Source of the DNA: Aliivibrio sifiae
Lineage (GTDB): Bacteria > Pseudomonadota > Gammaproteobacteria > Enterobacterales > Vibrionaceae
DNA: 64,000 nt
Direction of reading: 5' to 3'
Assembly: GCF_002954715.1 (NCBI RefSeq)
Contig: NZ_MSCP01000002.1
Location: forward strand, 372,957-436,956
Shown here one piece after another: positions 17,299 to 26,063 of this stretch. A program made the translations under genes and the position numbers. The first letter of the stretch is position 1, and each line of letters opens with the position of its first letter. The notes beneath the pieces were generated by a model. The model had not been told where the DNA came from and did no database searches. It was given only the letters and a program-made list of their open reading frames with translations.

Positions 17299-19047
17299 AT
17301 GTTGAGTTTACCTACCATGAAATTATTGAGTAAACGAAAATTATTAAGAGTGCTGCAATATCTCCCTATTGCGATCATTCTTGTATTTAACGCGACGGAG
17401 AAAAAAGGTTTTTTACTTTATAACAATAAATTAGTGGAAGGCGCGAATTTACTCGGACCTAAAATCAGTTATTTCCGAGTTATTGATGGCTGGGATTGGG
17501 TCATTGGAACCGGTTTTCATACTAACCGTGTTTTAACATTCATTAAAGAAAAAGAAAAAATGCTAGTGGCGCAAGGGGATGAAGATTTATTAAAACTGCT
17601 TGGGTTAACATTGCCTTTTAGTCTCATTCTAATGTTTTTAACTGTGATTGTTGGTCGTCGTGTGTATCGACATTTTGTGACATTAGAGGGGCAGGTTATT
17701 GACGATTTTGAACGATTAAAATTAAGCAGAAATGAAATGCAGTATATGGCGAAATATGATCAACTAACCGATTTGCCTAATCGTATGCAACTTACTGAAA
17801 ATATAGAAAAACTGATTGCGTTATCAAAACTACAGAATAAGAAAGCAGCAGTTGTTTTTGTTGATTTAGATGATTTTAAACACATTAATGATCAATATGG
17901 ACATGCTGCGGGGGATCAACTATTAAGACAAATTGGCCAACGATTTGAAGGCATTCTTAGCAACTATGATTGTGTTTCTCGTTTTGGTGGGGATGAATTT
18001 ATATTTTGCTTTTCCATGTTAGATAATCAGGAAGGAGCAAAATGTAAAGTTAGGCAAATTCAAACCTTATTCATGTCTCCTTTTTTATTGGGGGGTGTCG
18101 CTGTTGTTACAAAATGTTCTATTGGAGTTTCAATCTATCCTGATCATGGCGCTAACTCCGAAGAACTGATATCGAAAGCCGATATTGTTTTATATAAATC
18201 AAAAGAGCAGCGTAAGGGGGATGTAATGTTTTATAACGCTGATATTAATCAGCAGGTTCAATATAATACATTACTTGAAAACCAACTTAATCGAGCGGTA
18301 AAAAGAAATGAAATCAACGTGGTTTACCAGCCACAAATCAATACAGAAACACAAGAAATTGAGTCGGTTGAAGCCTTATGTCGTTGGTATAATCCTGAAT
18401 TAGGCATTGTGTCTCCTTTAGAGTTTATTCCTGTTGCTGAACGTATTGGTGTTATTCATGATATTGGTGATTATGTATTTCATTTAGCGTGCAGAGATAC
18501 GCTGGCTTTAATGCCTAATGGTAAAAATGCGATAGGGGTTTCTATCAATATCTCACCTAAGCAGTTGGCTCGAATTGATTTTGAACAACGAGTGATGTCA
18601 ATTGTGCAAAGATCGGGAATTGATGTCGAGAGGGTGACATTAGAGATCACTGAGAATATTTTTATTGATGATCTTGCGACGGTTTCTCCTGTATTACAAA
18701 GACTCAGGGCGCAAGGATTTGGCATTTCTCTAGATGATTTCTGTACAGGATATTCTTCACTAAATTACTTAAATAATTTGCCTATCAGTGAAATCAAAAT
18801 AGATCGTTCTTTTGTTGATAAGTTATTAAATAACAAACAAAGTGATACCTTGGTGAAGGCAATTATTGCGATTGGTTCCTCATGTCACATGAAGGTTGTC
18901 GCTGAGGGGGTTGAGACCTTAGAGCAGCATGAGAAATTGAAAGAATATAGTTGTGATTTATTACAAGGCTATTATTTTGATAAACCACTTAATATTGACG
19001 ATTTAATTGCACGTTATGCAGAGAAAAAAGAAGAAATATCACATTAG
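17299..19047 (+). CDS. GGDEF-EAL c-di-GMP enzyme with shortened Cache sensor
   Basis: From the ATG at 17299 it is 582 residues. The N-terminus has a hydrophobic stretch (RVLQYLPIAIILVF), then only the tail of a Cache-type periplasmic domain (FLLYNNKLVEGANLLG, GWDWVIGTGFH), a transmembrane helix (LTLPFSLILMFLTVIVG), GGDEF (intact motif from 230, no RxxD inhibition site), and EAL (motif 358-360). EAL residues look complete: EITEN, DDFCTGYSSL, KIDRS, VVAEGVET, LLQGYYFDKP, so phosphodiesterase activity is likely. Related Cache proteins have a much longer sensor, so the gene seems to have lost its 5' part and some internal Cache sequence. The only ribosome site (GGAG at 17276) serves an out-of-frame ATG at 17284 before a T7 run. 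It may be a degraded or slippage-dependent gene. Start uncertain. Confidence 0.7.
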   Translation: MLSLPTMKLLSKRKLLRVLQYLPIAIILVFNATEKKGFLLYNNKLVEGANLLGPKISYFRVIDGWDWVIGTGFHTNRVLTFIKEKEKMLVAQGDEDLLKLLGLTLPFSLILMFLTVIVGRRVYRHFVTLEGQVIDDFERLKLSRNEMQYMAKYDQLTDLPNRMQLTENIEKLIALSKLQNKKAAVVFVDLDDFKHINDQYGHAAGDQLLRQIGQRFEGILSNYDCVSRFGGDEFIFCFSMLDNQEGAKCKVRQIQTLFMSPFLLGGVAVVTKCSIGVSIYPDHGANSEELISKADIVLYKSKEQRKGDVMFYNADINQQVQYNTLLENQLNRAVKRNEINVVYQPQINTETQEIESVEALCRWYNPELGIVSPLEFIPVAERIGVIHDIGDYVFHLACRDTLALMPNGKNAIGVSINISPKQLARIDFEQRVMSIVQRSGIDVERVTLEITENIFIDDLATVSPVLQRLRAQGFGISLDDFCTGYSSLNYLNNLPISEIKIDRSFVDKLLNNKQSDTLVKAIIAIGSSCHMKVVAEGVETLEQHEKLKEYSCDLLQGYYFDKPLNIDDLIARYAEKKEEISH

Positions 19048-19212
19048 TCCTTAGCTCCTATACCTTGTATTTAGGTTATTTAAAATGGTGATTTGTGCAC
19101 GAGTAAGTCACATTTAGCACTTATATTTATGATTTTATACGACCTAAATTAAGCACGCTTAAAATAAATAATCTACGCTTATTGTTATTGTTGATCCATA
19201 AGGGTTTTAAAT

Positions 19213-19551
19213 ATGAATAAGTGGTTTGTCGTTTATTTTGCTTTTTTATTTAGTGGTTTTCTTTCTGCTGAAGAATCAAATCAGTTTGAAATTGGAAAAC
19301 AAAAAGCCAAAGTATGTATGACTTGTCATGGTGCTGATGGCATTGCATTGATTGATCCCTACCCAAACTTACGAGGCCAGCGTGCTTCTTATCTTGTCTC
19401 TGCATTAAAAGATTATAAATCCCGCGAGAGAACGAGTGGGTTAGCCATTCTAATGCAACAGCAAGCAGATACTTTATCTAATCAAGATATGAAAGACATT
19501 GCCTACTATTACTCGATGTTAGGTTCTGAGTCTCAAGATAAAATGGAGTGA
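19213..19551 (+). CDS. Periplasmic c-type cytochrome (c553-like)
   Basis: This is a small (112-residue) class I cytochrome c with a signal peptide ending about residue 19 and one heme motif, CMTCH, followed by GADG and PNLRGQ. The axial Met is probably in the late LAILMQQ segment. It is the first gene of the ccoNOP-like cluster, and its stop lies 5 bp before the preferred ccoN ATG. A likely role is to deliver electrons to the oxidase encoded downstream. I see no clear FNR site in the 165-bp upstream gap. Confidence 0.85.
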   Translation: MNKWFVVYFAFLFSGFLSAEESNQFEIGKQKAKVCMTCHGADGIALIDPYPNLRGQRASYLVSALKDYKSRERTSGLAILMQQQADTLSNQDMKDIAYYYSMLGSESQDKME

Positions 19552-19556
19552 AGGCG

Positions 19557-20972
19557 ATGACAGATATCAGGGATTACGATACAAAAGTTGTACGCTATTT
19601 TATTATTGCTGCCGTTATTTGGGCCGTCATTGGTATGAGTGTTGGTGTTATGTTAGCGGCTCAACTTTACTGGCCATCGCTCAATTTTGATTCACAATAT
19701 TTTCAGTTCGGTCGATTGCGCCCGTTGCATACATCGGGGGTTATTTTTGGTTTTGTCGTTAATATTTTGATGGGTACTTCGCTTTACATTGTTCAACGAA
19801 CTAGCAAAATTGAATTATTTAATAAAAGCCTCTCTTGGATGGTCTTCTGGGGATGGCAGTTTATTTTAATTCTCGCCTTGATAACCCTGCCATTAGGATA
19901 CACAACTACGAAAGAATACGCCGAGTTAGAGTGGCCAATAGATATATTAATCGCCTTAGTTTGGGTGCTCTATGCGGTCTTGTTCTTCGGTACTATTGCG
20001 AAACGAACCGTCAGCCATATCTTTGTCGCCAATTGGTTTTTCGGGGCATTTATTCTTGTTATCGCGATGATTTTCATTATTAATAATTTGGCATTACCCG
20101 TGTCGATGTGGAAATCTTATTCTGTCTATGCAGGTGCGCAAGATGCCATTGTTCAATGGTGGTGGGGTCACAATGCAGTAGGTTTCTTGTTAACTGCGGG
20201 CATTATTGCCATGAACTACTACTTTATTCCTAAAGTGTCAGAACGTCCTATTTATTCCTACCGTTTATCTATCATTCATTTTTGGGGACTCGTGGGCTTT
20301 TATACCTGGGCGGGAACGCATCATCTGATCTATTCCTCAGTACCAGAGTGGGTGCAAAATATTGGTATCGTCATGTCGCTGATTTTGTGGATCCCATCAT
20401 GGGCTGGCGCATTCAATAGTGCGATGACCTTACTTTCTAACAAAGCAAAACTGAAGAAAGACTACATAATGTTGTTCTTCTTCTCTGCCATTCTTTATTA
20501 CTGTCTAGCCACGTTCGAAGGCCCACTATTGGCGATCCGTTGGTTTAACATGGTTGCTCATAATACCGAATGGATCATTGGTCATGTACATTCAGCAGCT
20601 CTAGGTTGGGTGGGTATGTCTGCCATTGCTGTATTCTATTATTTCATTCCTCGTTTATGGGGAAAAGAAGATCTGTGGTCACTCCGTTTATTAAAATGGC
20701 ATTTCTGGTTCGCTCATATTGGGGTTGCTCTTTATGCTATCGCTCTATGGGTTGCAGGGATTGGTGAAGGGTACATGTGGCTTACCCAACTTGATAATGG
20801 CTCACTCGCTTACAGTTTTGTGGAGGCGATGGACTTTAAAGCGCCTTGGTTGTTTGTTCGATTCCTTGGTGGTGTGTTCTTTGTGGTCGGTTTATTGATG
20901 ATGGTCTTTAATCTGTATAAAACGGTTACCTCAGATTCAGTTCCCACAACGGCAATGGAGGGTAAATCATGA
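19557..20972 (+). CDS. ccoN: cbb3-type cytochrome c oxidase subunit I
   Basis: This is the catalytic heme-copper subunit, 471 residues with about 12 membrane helices. Conserved ligand regions are visible: RPLHTSGVIFG for heme b, WWWGHNAVGFLLTAGIIAMNYYF with the CuB His and the helix VII Tyr expected to cross-link, GTHHL for two more CuB His, and EWIIGHVHSAALGWVGM for the remaining heme ligands. I chose the ATG at 19557, with GGAG 8 bp upstream, over a GTG at 19548. It is co-transcribed with the cytochrome before it and overlaps ccoO by 4 bp. No ccoQ or ccoGHIS assembly genes are in the window, so assembly must use factors encoded elsewhere; it is probably a second oxidase copy. Confidence 0.93.
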   Translation: MTDIRDYDTKVVRYFIIAAVIWAVIGMSVGVMLAAQLYWPSLNFDSQYFQFGRLRPLHTSGVIFGFVVNILMGTSLYIVQRTSKIELFNKSLSWMVFWGWQFILILALITLPLGYTTTKEYAELEWPIDILIALVWVLYAVLFFGTIAKRTVSHIFVANWFFGAFILVIAMIFIINNLALPVSMWKSYSVYAGAQDAIVQWWWGHNAVGFLLTAGIIAMNYYFIPKVSERPIYSYRLSIIHFWGLVGFYTWAGTHHLIYSSVPEWVQNIGIVMSLILWIPSWAGAFNSAMTLLSNKAKLKKDYIMLFFFSAILYYCLATFEGPLLAIRWFNMVAHNTEWIIGHVHSAALGWVGMSAIAVFYYFIPRLWGKEDLWSLRLLKWHFWFAHIGVALYAIALWVAGIGEGYMWLTQLDNGSLAYSFVEAMDFKAPWLFVRFLGGVFFVVGLLMMVFNLYKTVTSDSVPTTAMEGKS

Positions 20973-21586
20973 TCTTAAGTAAAGACTTTACCCAATCGGT
21001 TTTCATCTTAATTCTTTCAACGGTTATTGTTGCGTCTTTTTCGCTATTAGTTTGGGTTGTGCCTAATGTATTTATGGCTTCTGATTTGAAGAAAATATCC
21101 TTAGCTAAACCGCTTACCGCACTAGAGCTTGCGGGGCGAGATATTTATATCAGCGAAGGGTGTCATGTTTGTCATACCCAAATGGTGCGTCCGTTAGAAG
21201 CCGAAATACTGCGTAATGGTCGTGCTAATAAAGAAGCGGATGATATTTATGAGTTTCCAAATCTATGGGGTTCAAAACGTACCGGACCTGATTTGACCAA
21301 CATGGGACGCAAGTATTCCGATCAATGGCACGTGATTCATTTGATGAACCCTCGAAATGTGGTACCAACTTCTATCATGCCAAGTTATCCGTGGTTGTTT
21401 GAGCAAACACTCGATGGAGAGGCTATTTCTGACAAAATGCGAGCGCTACGTACGCTTGGTGTGCCTTATACGGATGCAGACATTGATGGGGCTCGACTTC
21501 AAGTGGTTGGTAAAACTCAAGGTGAAGCGTTAATCCGTTATTTGCAGAGCTTGGGTGTTGATACCATGCAAGATCAGGGAGAATAA
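20969..21586 (+). CDS. ccoO: cbb3-type oxidase monoheme subunit II
   Basis: CcoO is a membrane-anchored monoheme cytochrome c that passes electrons from CcoP to CcoN. It is 205 residues, with one N-terminal helix (about 10-32) and the heme motif CHVCH at 65-69, followed by the family-typical TQMVRPLEAE, GPDLTNMGRKY and the axial Met region NVVPTSIMPSYPWL. It begins inside the ccoN stop (4-bp overlap) and ends 2 bp before the next gene. Confidence 0.94.
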   Translation: MILSKDFTQSVFILILSTVIVASFSLLVWVVPNVFMASDLKKISLAKPLTALELAGRDIYISEGCHVCHTQMVRPLEAEILRNGRANKEADDIYEFPNLWGSKRTGPDLTNMGRKYSDQWHVIHLMNPRNVVPTSIMPSYPWLFEQTLDGEAISDKMRALRTLGVPYTDADIDGARLQVVGKTQGEALIRYLQSLGVDTMQDQGE

Positions 21587-21588
21587 TT

Positions 21589-23745
21589 ATGACTGGATTT
21601 TGGAATATATGGGTCATTAGTCTTACTGTTATTTTCTTAGCCTTAATGGTCTATGTGGTGATTAAATATTGGCGAACTAATCACCTTGCCGATAAAGACA
21701 AAACCATTGATTCATTTGATGATATTGATGAAAACGATGGGCCACCACCACGCATCATGTTCGTTGGGTATTTTGTTGCTTTTGCTTGTTCTTTGGTATT
21801 CCTCGTTTTATATCCGGGACTTGGGAGTTGGCAAGGATTATTAGGATGGGAACAAAGTGATGATACGGTGCAAGAGCACAATAAATCCTTGGATGAACAA
21901 ATAGCTCAATTAGGTGAGACAGATTTAACGGTACTCGCTGCCGAATCTAATATTGTGGCTTCTGGCAAAGGGCTATTTCAAACCCACTGCGCTGCTTGTC
22001 ATCGTGCTAATGGGCAAGGACAAAAACACTTTCCTAATTTAATTGATAATGTGTGGTTATATGGTGGCTCTGATGACGCTATTTTGCATTCAATTAAAAA
22101 GGGACGTTATGGGGCAATGGCAGGGTGGATAAATATTCTTCCTAAAGAGGACATTCAAAACATCTCTTACTATCTTGCTTCTCTGCAACAGCGACCACTA
22201 AATGCCCCTTCAGTCAAAATAGATCTTGGTAAAACGGCATTTATGAAAAGTTGTATTGCGTGTCATGGTGCCGATGCAAAGGGGAATCAAGCGATTGGTG
22301 CACCAAATTTATCTGATAATGTGTGGTTGCATGGAGGAAGCATTGAAGAAATACAGCACACGATTAATTATGGTTTGAATAACATCATGCCCGCGTTTGA
22401 AGATCAATTAAGTGACAACGATATTTTAGCGTTAGGCGCATTTATTACGTCTCAACGTATTGCTTACGATGAAAAAATGGCCGCAATTCCAAAAGAGGAA
22501 CTAACCCAAGGTGAATACCTCGCTTATGCTGGGGATTGTGTTGCTTGTCATAGTGCCGAGGGAGGAGAACCTTTTGCGGGAGGGCTGCCTTTTGTTACGC
22601 CATTTGGGACCGTGTATTCAACCAATATTACGCCTCATTATACCGAAGGAATTGGTGATTACAGTTATGAAGAGTTCAAAGCAGCACTTTATGATGGCAA
22701 GGGAAAACATGGCTATCTGTACCCTGCCATGCCTTATACGTCTTATCAATACGTAACTGAAGAAGATGTAAAAATACTGTGGGATTACTTGCAATCAATT
22801 CCTGCGGTTTCACGTCGTAATGACGACAATAGCATGATGTTCCCATCAAATATTCGCTTAGGACTATTGGGGTGGAATATCGCCTTCATGGACAGAGACC
22901 CTCTTGATTTAACCAGCAACATACCTGAAGGGTCAACAAAAGAAGAGGCGGATATTTGGGCTCGTGGTAAATACTTAGTCGCGGGGCTTGGGCATTGTTC
23001 GGAGTGTCATACTCCACGTAATATTGCTCAGGCATTAGAAACGGATAAGATCTTCCAAGGTAATATTATTGATGGTTGGAATGCGCCAGATATTTCATCT
23101 CGTGAGTTGTATCAAGATCGTTGGGATGTTAAGTCACTGACTGATTTCTTACATACTGGGCATTCAGATAAAGGGTCTGCGTTTGGTGGTATGGCTGATG
23201 TGGTTAAAAATAGCACCAGCTTTATGACTCGTGAAGATGTGGAAGCAATGGCGACGTATCTATTGGTGGGTGATGAGAACAATACTATTCCGCCAAATAC
23301 GAAGCAGCTGCAACCAACAGGATTCACAGAAGAAGCCAAACAATCTGATATGTATCCTTTATTTGTATCAACCTGCGGTGCGTGTCATGGAGAGGATGGT
23401 AAAGGGCGAGATCCTATTGCACCTACACTGTTAAATAACGGTATTATCATGCACCGAGACCCATACAATACCATTGCGGTGGTTATTCGAGGATTAGAAC
23501 CAAGTTATCTCAATGAAGAAAGAAACTTTATGCCGATGGTGAGCTTCCAAAATATATTAACGGACGCACAGTTGTCTGAATTGATTTCTTTTATTCGTAA
23601 CTACTTAGGAGATCGCACTGAGGTTGTGACGATAGAAGAAGTAAAAGCGGTGCGAGAGAAGCTTCAACAAGCTGGTTATGCGGGTAATTTTCATACCACG
23701 CCTGACATGTATGACAAACGAGACCGTAATATTAATGTGGAATAG
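21589..23745 (+). CDS. ccoP: Pentaheme CcoP fusion: cbb3 subunit III plus triheme dehydrogenase-type cytochrome c
   Basis: The product has 718 residues, over twice a normal CcoP (about 300). Residues 1-95 look like CcoP: two N-terminal helices separated by a GPPPRIMFVGYF stretch and ending LVLYPGLGSWQGLLGW. Then come two CcoP heme domains (CAACH 134-138, CIACH 222-226). After about residue 300 follow three more heme domains (CVACH 317-321, CSECH 470-474, CGACH 596-600) with the layout of the triheme cytochrome subunit of membrane alcohol/gluconate dehydrogenases: GGLPFVTPFGTVYSTNITP, YPAMPYTSY and HCSECHTPRN are typical. I infer a single polypeptide that could take electrons from a periplasmic dehydrogenase straight into the oxidase. 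Reading frame is continuous, with no sign of a join artefact. No ccoQ is seen. A strong hairpin follows. Confidence 0.88.
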   Translation: MTGFWNIWVISLTVIFLALMVYVVIKYWRTNHLADKDKTIDSFDDIDENDGPPPRIMFVGYFVAFACSLVFLVLYPGLGSWQGLLGWEQSDDTVQEHNKSLDEQIAQLGETDLTVLAAESNIVASGKGLFQTHCAACHRANGQGQKHFPNLIDNVWLYGGSDDAILHSIKKGRYGAMAGWINILPKEDIQNISYYLASLQQRPLNAPSVKIDLGKTAFMKSCIACHGADAKGNQAIGAPNLSDNVWLHGGSIEEIQHTINYGLNNIMPAFEDQLSDNDILALGAFITSQRIAYDEKMAAIPKEELTQGEYLAYAGDCVACHSAEGGEPFAGGLPFVTPFGTVYSTNITPHYTEGIGDYSYEEFKAALYDGKGKHGYLYPAMPYTSYQYVTEEDVKILWDYLQSIPAVSRRNDDNSMMFPSNIRLGLLGWNIAFMDRDPLDLTSNIPEGSTKEEADIWARGKYLVAGLGHCSECHTPRNIAQALETDKIFQGNIIDGWNAPDISSRELYQDRWDVKSLTDFLHTGHSDKGSAFGGMADVVKNSTSFMTREDVEAMATYLLVGDENNTIPPNTKQLQPTGFTEEAKQSDMYPLFVSTCGACHGEDGKGRDPIAPTLLNNGIIMHRDPYNTIAVVIRGLEPSYLNEERNFMPMVSFQNILTDAQLSELISFIRNYLGDRTEVVTIEEVKAVREKLQQAGYAGNFHTTPDMYDKRDRNINVE

Positions 23746-23778
23746 TTACTTTTAGAACAATAAAAATAGAAAGATGAA

Positions 23779-23817
23779 AAAATGGGTCGTTGATAGATAA
23801 TATCAACGACCCATTTT
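23779..23817. terminator. Bidirectional terminator between ccoP and acr3
   Basis: Perfect 17-bp arms (23779-23795 and 23801-23817, core ATGGGTCGTTGATA) flank a 5-base loop with A and T tracts at the stem base. It separates convergent genes. Confidence 0.85.
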
Positions 23818-23854
23818 AGTAAAGGCAGAGAGTAATAATTAATTTATCTTTGTA

Positions 23855-24898
23855 TTACGCCACTGCTTTCACTTCATAGGTACTTTTCAATCTTAATGCG
23901 ACATTTACTAAGGCAATTAATACTGGCACTTCGATTAGAGGCCCAATCACACCTGCAAATGCTTGATCTGAATTCAAACCAAATACCGCAATAGATACCG
24001 CAATGGCTAACTCAAAGTTATTGCCTGTTGAAGTGAATGCGATAGATGCATTTTTATCATAAGGGATCCCTATTTTCTTACCGATAAAGAAGCTAGAGAA
24101 AAACATCAAAATAAAATAGATTGCTAATGGAATAGCAATACGTACCACATCCATTGGTAGCTCAAGGATCATTTCACCTTTTAAGCTAAACATAAGAACA
24201 ATAGTACCTAGCAGCGCAATCAATGTAATAGGTGAGATTTTTGGAATGAAAACCGTGTTGTACCATTCTTCCCCTTTTTTCGTGACCAAGATTTTACGGC
24301 TTAAAAATCCAGCAAGGAAAGGGATACCTAGATAAATCAGTACACTTTCGGCGATATCCATCATTGAAATATCAACCACCATGCTCTCATAACCAAACAC
24401 CGGAGGAAGTACACTAATAAATAACCACGCCATAAAGCTATACGTTACGATTTGAAATGCAGAGTTAATCGCCACTAGTGCTGCGCCATACTCTTTATTG
24501 CCGCCACCAATATCGTTCCATACCAATACCATCGCAATACAACGAGCAAGACCGATGAGAATAATACCAACCATGTAGCCAGGGTGATCACCTAAGAATG
24601 TTAACGCAAGAATGAACATCAGAATAGGGCCAACAATCCAGTTCATGATCAATGATAGAGTAATGGCTTGCTTGTCTTTAACTACAGTACCTAATAGGTT
24701 GTAGTTCACTTTGGCAAGTGGTGGGTACATCATTAAAATTAGACCAATAGCCAAAGGAATATTGGTTGTGCCGACTGACATAGATTCATTCCATTCTGCA
24801 ACTTGAGGGAATTGAACGCCAATAAGAACACCGATAGCCATCGCTAGAAAAATCCATAGTGTTAAGTATCGATCAAGAAAACTGAGCTTAGGTTGCAT
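23855..24898 (-). CDS. acr3: Acr3-family arsenite efflux permease
   Basis: This 347-residue, ten-helix permease of the Acr3 (BART superfamily) type exports arsenite. The family signature with the essential Cys is visible as [13 protein letters not shown], and later [17 protein letters not shown] and [13 protein letters not shown] are characteristic. It has an excellent ribosome site (TAAGGAGGT) and lies downstream of arsR on the same strand, with an ArsR-like operator in between. No arsC or arsH gene is adjacent, so arsenate reduction would rely on genes elsewhere. Confidence 0.92.
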   Translation of the reverse strand: MQPKLSFLDRYLTLWIFLAMAIGVLIGVQFPQVAEWNESMSVGTTNIPLAIGLILMMYPPLAKVNYNLLGTVVKDKQAITLSLIMNWIVGPILMFILALTFLGDHPGYMVGIILIGLARCIAMVLVWNDIGGGNKEYGAALVAINSAFQIVTYSFMAWLFISVLPPVFGYESMVVDISMMDIAESVLIYLGIPFLAGFLSRKILVTKKGEEWYNTVFIPKISPITLIALLGTIVLMFSLKGEMILELPMDVVRIAIPLAIYFILMFFSSFFIGKKIGIPYDKNASIAFTSTGNNFELAIAVSIAVFGLNSDQAFAGVIGPLIEVPVLIALVNVALRLKSTYEVKAVA

Positions 24899-24963
24899 AA
24901 AACCTCCTTACGGCTTTATCTAGTAAATGATTAATTTAATAAATAGAGTTATATTAATCGATT

Positions 24964-24979
24964 ATCGTCGAATTACGAT
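24964..24979. promoter_or_regulatory. Putative ArsR operator upstream of acr3
   Basis: ATCGT-N6-ACGAT inverted repeat, the same core as the longer site upstream of arsR. It lies 66-81 bp before the acr3 start and suggests acr3 has its own regulated promoter. Confidence 0.55.
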
Positions 24980-25071
24980 TGATATAGCTAAAAATAATCA
25001 CGTTCTTATTCATACTAATTATAGGATCTAAATAAGTAACGTGATGATGTTTAAACTTGTTATGTTGGTAA

Positions 25072-25413
25072 TTACATTAAAATTTGATTCGTTAATTGAT
25101 CAAATTGAGCAATGCACTCTCGGTTAATTCGGTAACACATTTTTGGTGGTATTGATTCGGCAGTAATAAATCCTGCTTGCTTCAATACGCGTAAATGCTC
25201 TGATACGGTTGATTGTGCTAAGCCGAGTTCAGAAACTAAATCACTGTTTAAACAGCCACCTGATTTTTCTAATGTTGATAAAATCTTCAGAATACGAACA
25301 CGAGCAGGGTGAGCTAATGCTTTAGCGAGTATCGAAAATTCTTTCTCTTGCTTCAGATCTTGCTCTGAAGTTGAAAAGGTACATTTGTCAGTCAGTTGGC
25401 ATTGAGTTCTCAT
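25072..25413 (-). CDS. arsR: ArsR-family metalloregulator
   Basis: This 113-residue winged-helix repressor starts at MRTQCQLTDKC. A longer reading from 25524 would run through the operator, so I reject it. The recognition region reads SELGLAQSTVSEHLRVLKQAGFI, typical of SmtB/ArsR proteins. Cysteines at positions 5 and 11, in SGGCLNS, and near the C-terminus (KMCYRI, REC) are candidate As(III) ligands. It should repress itself and acr3 until arsenite binds. The two genes are 173 bp apart and each is preceded by an ATCGT-N6-ACGAT palindrome. Confidence 0.88.
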   Translation of the reverse strand: MRTQCQLTDKCTFSTSEQDLKQEKEFSILAKALAHPARVRILKILSTLEKSGGCLNSDLVSELGLAQSTVSEHLRVLKQAGFITAESIPPKMCYRINRECIAQFDQLTNQILM

Positions 25414-25428
25414 TATCAGCTCGTTGGT

Positions 25429-25448
25429 TAATCGTAAAAACACGATTA
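25429..25448. promoter_or_regulatory. Putative ArsR operator upstream of arsR
   Basis: Perfect 7-bp arms TAATCGT and ACGATTA are separated by AAAAAC, 16 bp upstream of the arsR ATG. The core ATCGT-N6-ACGAT repeats before acr3. Confidence 0.65.
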
Positions 25449-25623
25449 ATATAGTCGGATTAAAAAAGAAGATCAAGTCATGAAGGTTGGAAAATGAAAT
25501 TTGTTGCAAAGAAAAAGTGATCAAACTCTAAAGTTGTTCGTTAAATAATCAAATTGTCACAAGTTTTCGACATTACTCCCGATACAGTATTTAGGTAAAT
25601 AATCATTTTTATGAGGTCGGTAA

Positions 25624-25983
25624 ATGCTAAATGGAATCTCAACTCAATCAGCGGCATATACTTATGCAAAGCCTACTGCTAACTTGAGTTTAGTCCCTGT
25701 ATCGACCTCATCAATGAATACGATTAAGGTTCAAGATAATAAGGTATCGTTATCCAATGAAGGCAAAGCATTATTGTATGCTTTACAAGAAATTGAACGA
25801 GACAATCAATTTAACAAACAAGAAAATGCAGACGTGACTGAGCAAGTCGAATCTTTTGCTCATGGTGCGTTGGGCATGGACCATCCTGATAAAATTGAAG
25901 AGGAGAATGATACTTCTTATTCAGCAGGTCAGTATGTATCAGCAGTCTTAACAGTTGGTGGTATTTTATTGGCTTTAGCTTAG
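25624..25983 (+). CDS. Conserved hypothetical protein with C-terminal hydrophobic helix
   Basis: This 119-residue protein has no function known to me. It has a low-complexity N-terminus rich in Ser/Thr/Ala, a charged helical middle (SLSNEGKALLYALQEIERD), a distinctive block ESFAHGALGMDHPDKI, and a Gly/Leu-rich hydrophobic C-terminus (YVSAVLTVGGILLALA) that could insert in a membrane. I believe similar short proteins occur in other vibrios, from memory of the FAHGALGMDHP motif. A GAGG site lies 8 bp before the ATG. It stands alone, divergent from arsR. Confidence 0.75.
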   Translation: MLNGISTQSAAYTYAKPTANLSLVPVSTSSMNTIKVQDNKVSLSNEGKALLYALQEIERDNQFNKQENADVTEQVESFAHGALGMDHPDKIEEENDTSYSAGQYVSAVLTVGGILLALA

Positions 25984-26063
25984 TCCTGATGTAGATAAGT
26001 AGTTGTATTTATTTCTGTAGGTGTCGTAAGGTAGGAGGATAACTTATTTTATGGATAATACTT

